Positions 60,201 through 64,000 of a stretch of 64,000 nt of DNA are shown one piece after another. Source of the DNA: Rhodamnia argentea (lineage: Eukaryota; Streptophyta; Magnoliopsida; Myrtales; Myrtaceae); the NCBI RefSeq assembly GCF_020921035.1, contig NC_063155.1:25289294-25353293 (forward strand), written 5' to 3'. Both the position numbers and the translations under genes were made by a program. The number at the start of each line of letters is the position of its first letter. The stretch's first letter is position 1. The notes below the pieces were generated by a model. That model saw only the letters and a program-made list of their open reading frames with translations. It was not told the DNA's origin and ran no database searches.

Positions 60201-63200
60201 TACGCTTGCAATTTTTAGTTGATTGATTGAAAGGATTATCTACACTTGAGGGGTGCAGGCATATACTGTTTGGTATACGTTCTGTTCATTTCGGGCTTCA
60301 TGCAAATCTTGCATTTGTGGAGAACAAAAAAATCTGTTAATTGCAGTGTCTTGACTTTATAGGACATGAGAGATGTTGACATCGGCAGTCTTTAAGTTCA
60401 CTAATTCCAGGTGCAAGCTTTAATTTGCTTATATGATATTTGTGCAGGAGTATATTCATCAGCTTGAAGAAGCAAAGAAATATGATCATAGATTATTAGG
60501 TACTAAACAAGAGCTTTTTTTTTGCCACCCATTAAGGTAATCGATAGGCCTTGATATCTGGAATTGATAGTTCCTGCTGATTTGCCACTGTTCTAATGCT
60601 CAACTTTCTATGTATCCAGTCCTGGTAGTTGGTTCTTCCTTCCTCATGGAGCTCGAATCTACAACAAGCTCGTGGAGTTTATAAAATCGCAATACAGAGA
60701 TCGAGGGTACCAGGAGGTTGATATCCTGATGAGTTGTCACATTACTTGAATATACACACTGCAATTTAGTAATCAATCAACTCACCTTTCCAGGTCCTGT
60801 CACCAAATATGTATAACATGCAACTGTGGGAGACATCTGGTCATGCTGCAAACTACAAGGAGAACATGTTCGTTTTTGAGGTGAGCTTCACACTGCCTTA
60901 TGAAGCAATGACTGTGACTTCCAGAGAGAGCTTCCATGTAATAAGTTCCACTACGAGCAGTGTCTAATGGCAGGTGGTTTATTGACATGTTGTGATTTAA
61001 GCTATCAATTCTGCTTATTCGCCATGAAAATAGCCCGAGGAATAAATTGAGAAGAACCTAAATGTCTGGAAGAGTGTAAACCGTTGAGTGACATTTTCCT
61101 GTTTTGCTGAATGAGCATTGAATAACAATCTGTTCAAATAAAATTGAAGCTTCATATTAACATCAACTTTTAATGTACTTTGCCCTTTTACCCTATTCCT
61201 ATTTGTGATATAATGTATTGAATTGGTTGTAAATTTAATTGAAAATTTTTGGGACACATAAAAGACATGCCTCTAAAAGAAGGCTCTTCACTTAAAAATC
61301 CCTTTGGGTCCCCTGTTTCCAAACTAGCTAGAATATCGAGAAATTTACTGTGGAGAGAAATTCTTGCTTACTGAAGAGGACTCTTATATACTGCGAAGTC
61401 TAAATCTCTTGATCCATTAAGCTCCCATGTCCCAATACATTCACGTAGAATCTGCTATGTACCAGAGTACTTTTTCTTCCCTTAAGGTCGAGTTTTATCC
61501 CGAGTTATGGTACCTCATTCATTGATTTCACAGGTAGAAGTTAACTAAAAGACGTCTGAAATATTATCACTGCAGACTTGAGCTCTTCGGTGAAACCTCT
61601 TCATCCCAACATACTTCTCACCGAACACCATTGCTTGCCAACAAAACCTGCTTATACACTTCAAGTCATGAGACTTTAAGGAATTCCAATTGAGAGGATA
61701 GTACAAAATTGATTGGGCTGGTCCAGAGCTACATTTTTTGCTGTCTCCTACCCTGATTGCGTAATTCCATTTTGCCTGAATGTAAATATAGCCCACTTTC
61801 ATTAGAATTCTCAGCCCTCTGGGTATCCATCCTATGTTTTGTGACACCGACCTTTTACAGATGATGAACTTTGGTGCCATAATGGTACACTAGCTAGTTG
61901 GGCTTTGTTGACGGTAATTAATGAGTTATACCAAGCCAACCTTTCTGGAGGTGTTGGTTAACAGTTGCTCAGTGATTGGGACTTTTCCCATGATAAATGG
62001 TCAATACCCTGAGGTAACAATGGGTAAATTGATGGAAGTGGGATACAAGCTGTCCCTGAGCTGTTTAGGCTTATTAACTTAGTATCTTCTTTGACAACAT
62101 ATACTACTCAATTGCTATTCCTCATGGACTGTATGTTGGCAGTGAATCTCTCCTTTTGTTATGCAGATTGAAAAACAAGAATTTGGATTGAAACCAATGA
62201 ATTGCCCTGGCCACTGCTTGATGTTTAAACATAGAGTTCGTTCATATAGAGGTGAGCTGAAGTGATCGAAGTTATCTTAGATGCCGAGTTTCTATTCAGT
62301 TTCCTATGTTCTGTTTGTGAGATTCAAGGGGTGTTTTGTAAGGTGAGAAATGACTTTGCATAGGTCAAACGTTACCACACATTAGATATATTAAATCTTC
62401 GCAAATTGCAAACAGTACTCTGAGAAACAAAAACAAGTTTCTTCGGCTCTTGCTTTTTCATTTAAATTTCCACTTTTTTGTAACTGGTTGTCGTTTCTTA
62501 TGTAGCAATTACGACAAAACTAGAAAATTCTTTTTTTATTGGGTCTCTTTCTAGGTGGTTCATGGTGAGAATTTTGCTGTACAGATTCTTTGACTTTTTC
62601 ACTTAACTGCCATTTCTTCCATGATGCTTAATTGTATTTAATTGTCTTGGCTTGATTGTTATTCTGGTTTTGCATTGTCGTTTCACAGAACTTCCTCTTA
62701 GAATTGCTGATTTTGGTGTCTTGCATCGTAACGAGGCCAGTGGTGCTCTTACTGGACTGACACGAGTCAGGAGATTTCAGCAGGTTTTCTTTTATTCGAT
62801 CTCCCAAAATATTGCTCCTTGGGTTTCAGAACACTAGTGTGATCCCAACCTTAATTTTCATTCCCTTTTTGGGATTCCAGTACTATCTTCTGTGGAGGAA
62901 TGTAGTACTTAGGTTTTTAACTTGTAATTCATCATTTGTAATGCTGATGAAAGTACATTTTCTTGGCTTTTAGTTGGTTTTTTCACCTGAACCTTACACC
63001 TGAACCTTACACTTGCTTACTGGCTGTTCACAGATTAAAAGCTTTTTCCTGTCTTTTGCTACAGGATGATGCTCACATCTTTTGCAGGGAGTCACAGGTT
63101 TGTGCGGATGTTTGTTGACAAGAATTTGCTACCTGTTGATACCATTTCCTGGCATAATTCTTGCTTATTGTTAATGCAGATAAAAGATGAAGTTAGAAGT

Positions 63201-63970
63201 GTCTTAGAGTTTATCAGTTACGTCTATAAAGTTTTTGGGTTCACTTTTGACCTCAAGTTGTCTACAGTAAGATATTTCCTCTTTATCTGGTTAATGTATT
63301 AAGCCATTCTTATATGTTGTTTCCTGGGAGTGTTTCTGCTAATGATCATTTGCGACCCTTTAATTCGTTGAAGCTCTTGATGCATCATCTTTTTTAGTAG
63401 ATGTCATTCAAGTACATTCTGTGCAAGATGCATGGGAACTGGAAAAAATTGATTAAAACTGTTAGATGGATCTGGGATGGTTAGTTACCCAATCCCTGCC
63501 TAATATTCTCGAAACCTTCGATGTTATTGAGCAGTAAGCTGGAACTAAACTAATATCTTTAGTTCTTTGGAGCACACATATAAGGCATTATTTCGGAGTA
63601 TATTATCTTTCCTCCAAAAGCTGCAATGGACGGACTTTTTCCACTAGAAGCAAACCTTTTGAGTCTGTCTTTGCAAGTTTTAATGTAACTTATTTGCTGT
63701 GGTATAAGTGCCCTGAAATATTTCTTGCTTGCCTCTAATTTAATCTGAACACTTGCCCTTTGGGATTTGGGATGCGGTTGTGTTGTTTTCTTGTCTTCTA
63801 TCATTTTGCAATCTATTGTGTCCACATATTTGTTCATGTGACAATTTATCTTGTCCTTGACATGTTTCGATGTGCAGAGACCTGAGAAATATCTAGGAGA
63901 TTTGGCAACATGGGAGAAAGCTGAGGCTGCCCTTGCTGAAGCGTTAAATGAGTTTGGGAAGCCGTGGCAG
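57228..63970 (+). CDS. THRRS: Threonyl-tRNA synthetase, mitochondrial/cytosolic (3' end outside window)
   Basis: Charges tRNA-Thr with threonine. Fifteen exons (57228-57517, 57785-58022, 58121-58180, 58705-58794, 59446-59520, 59639-59767, 59877-59966, 60448-60536, 60620-60716, 60794-60880, 62167-62251, 62689-62783, 63065-63097, 63180-63266, 63878-63970), all GT-AG and in phase, encode 546 residues. The rest lies beyond the window. The first Met begins an Arg/Ser/Leu-rich presequence of 55 residues. Met56 sits in CCACCATGGC, a strong plant initiation context, starting [10 protein letters not shown], the cytosolic-type N-terminus. Domains: TGS-like region (~100-165), editing domain with HSSAHILGQ and [13 protein letters not shown], then the class II core with [10 protein letters not shown] (zinc Cys and a conserved His) and [17 protein letters not shown] (motif 2). 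Motif 3 and the anticodon domain are outside. Confidence 0.95.
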
Positions 63971-64000
63971 GTAACCTTATAGTTCTTTTTGTCTTAACCG

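Noticed and set aside
1..64000. tRNA, rRNA, CRISPR or bacterial-type operon features
   Set aside because: No T-arm/anticodon-arm combination, rRNA signature or regularly spaced repeat array seen; the genes are intron-rich nuclear plant genes.

Overview
This is nuclear DNA from a flowering plant, most likely a eudicot. The protein genes are split by many GT-AG introns and the space between them is AT-rich and full of transposon remains. All of the clear protein families are standard plant ones: a group III XTH cell-wall enzyme, mitochondrial ALDH2, a KUP-type potassium transporter, an organellar/cytosolic threonyl-tRNA synthetase, an RBM25-type splicing factor and an atypical HLH regulator. 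The style of the repeats (GC-rich cores inside T/A tracts, foldback elements) made me think of Myrtaceae such as Eucalyptus. That is an impression, not a demonstration.

Layout. 1-3500 (+) holds the 3' part of an RBM25-like gene with its C-terminal PWI domain. 5601-7172 (+) is a complete four-exon XTH gene, probably XTH33-like. It converges on 8014-11817 (-), a complete eleven-exon mitochondrial aldehyde dehydrogenase of 538 residues. 12280-21428 is gene-poor: a non-coding segment of about 3.2 kb is present twice in tandem. The second copy is swollen by at least three insertions: an LTR-like piece, a foldback element, and a 1.19-kb Mutator-like element with a 9-bp target duplication. 22391-23316 (-) is a broken copy of a six-pass membrane protein whose intact relative lies at 28239-29339 (-). 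Between them sits a large inverted repeat (23786-25856) made of two truncated Copia elements whose LTR promoters face each other. A second Copia fragment (29415-30045) lies immediately upstream of the intact membrane-protein gene.

30 to 41 kb holds no gene I can support, only MULE-like, foldback and other repeat relics. 41643-46408 (+) is a complete eight-exon KUP6/KUP8-like potassium transporter of 766 residues. 47371-48002 (-) is the RNase H end of a dead LINE. 49858-50148 (-) is a small IBH1/IBL1-like HLH protein. 51.9-57 kb is again repeat-derived, with GC-rich cores. 57228-63970 (+) is a threonyl-tRNA synthetase gene (15 exons seen, 546 codons) that runs off the right edge. It has two in-frame start codons that suggest dual targeting.

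The genes are independent housekeeping, cell-wall and transport loci and show no functional cluster. I did not find a convincing new multi-gene system. The most unusual structure is the Copia inverted repeat with convergent LTR promoters, which could act as a natural double-stranded RNA source. Next are the tandem segmental duplication that dates several insertions and the MULE that seems to carry captured DNA. Exon boundaries were placed by hand from splice-site consensus, reading-frame continuity and family knowledge; no alignment was run.
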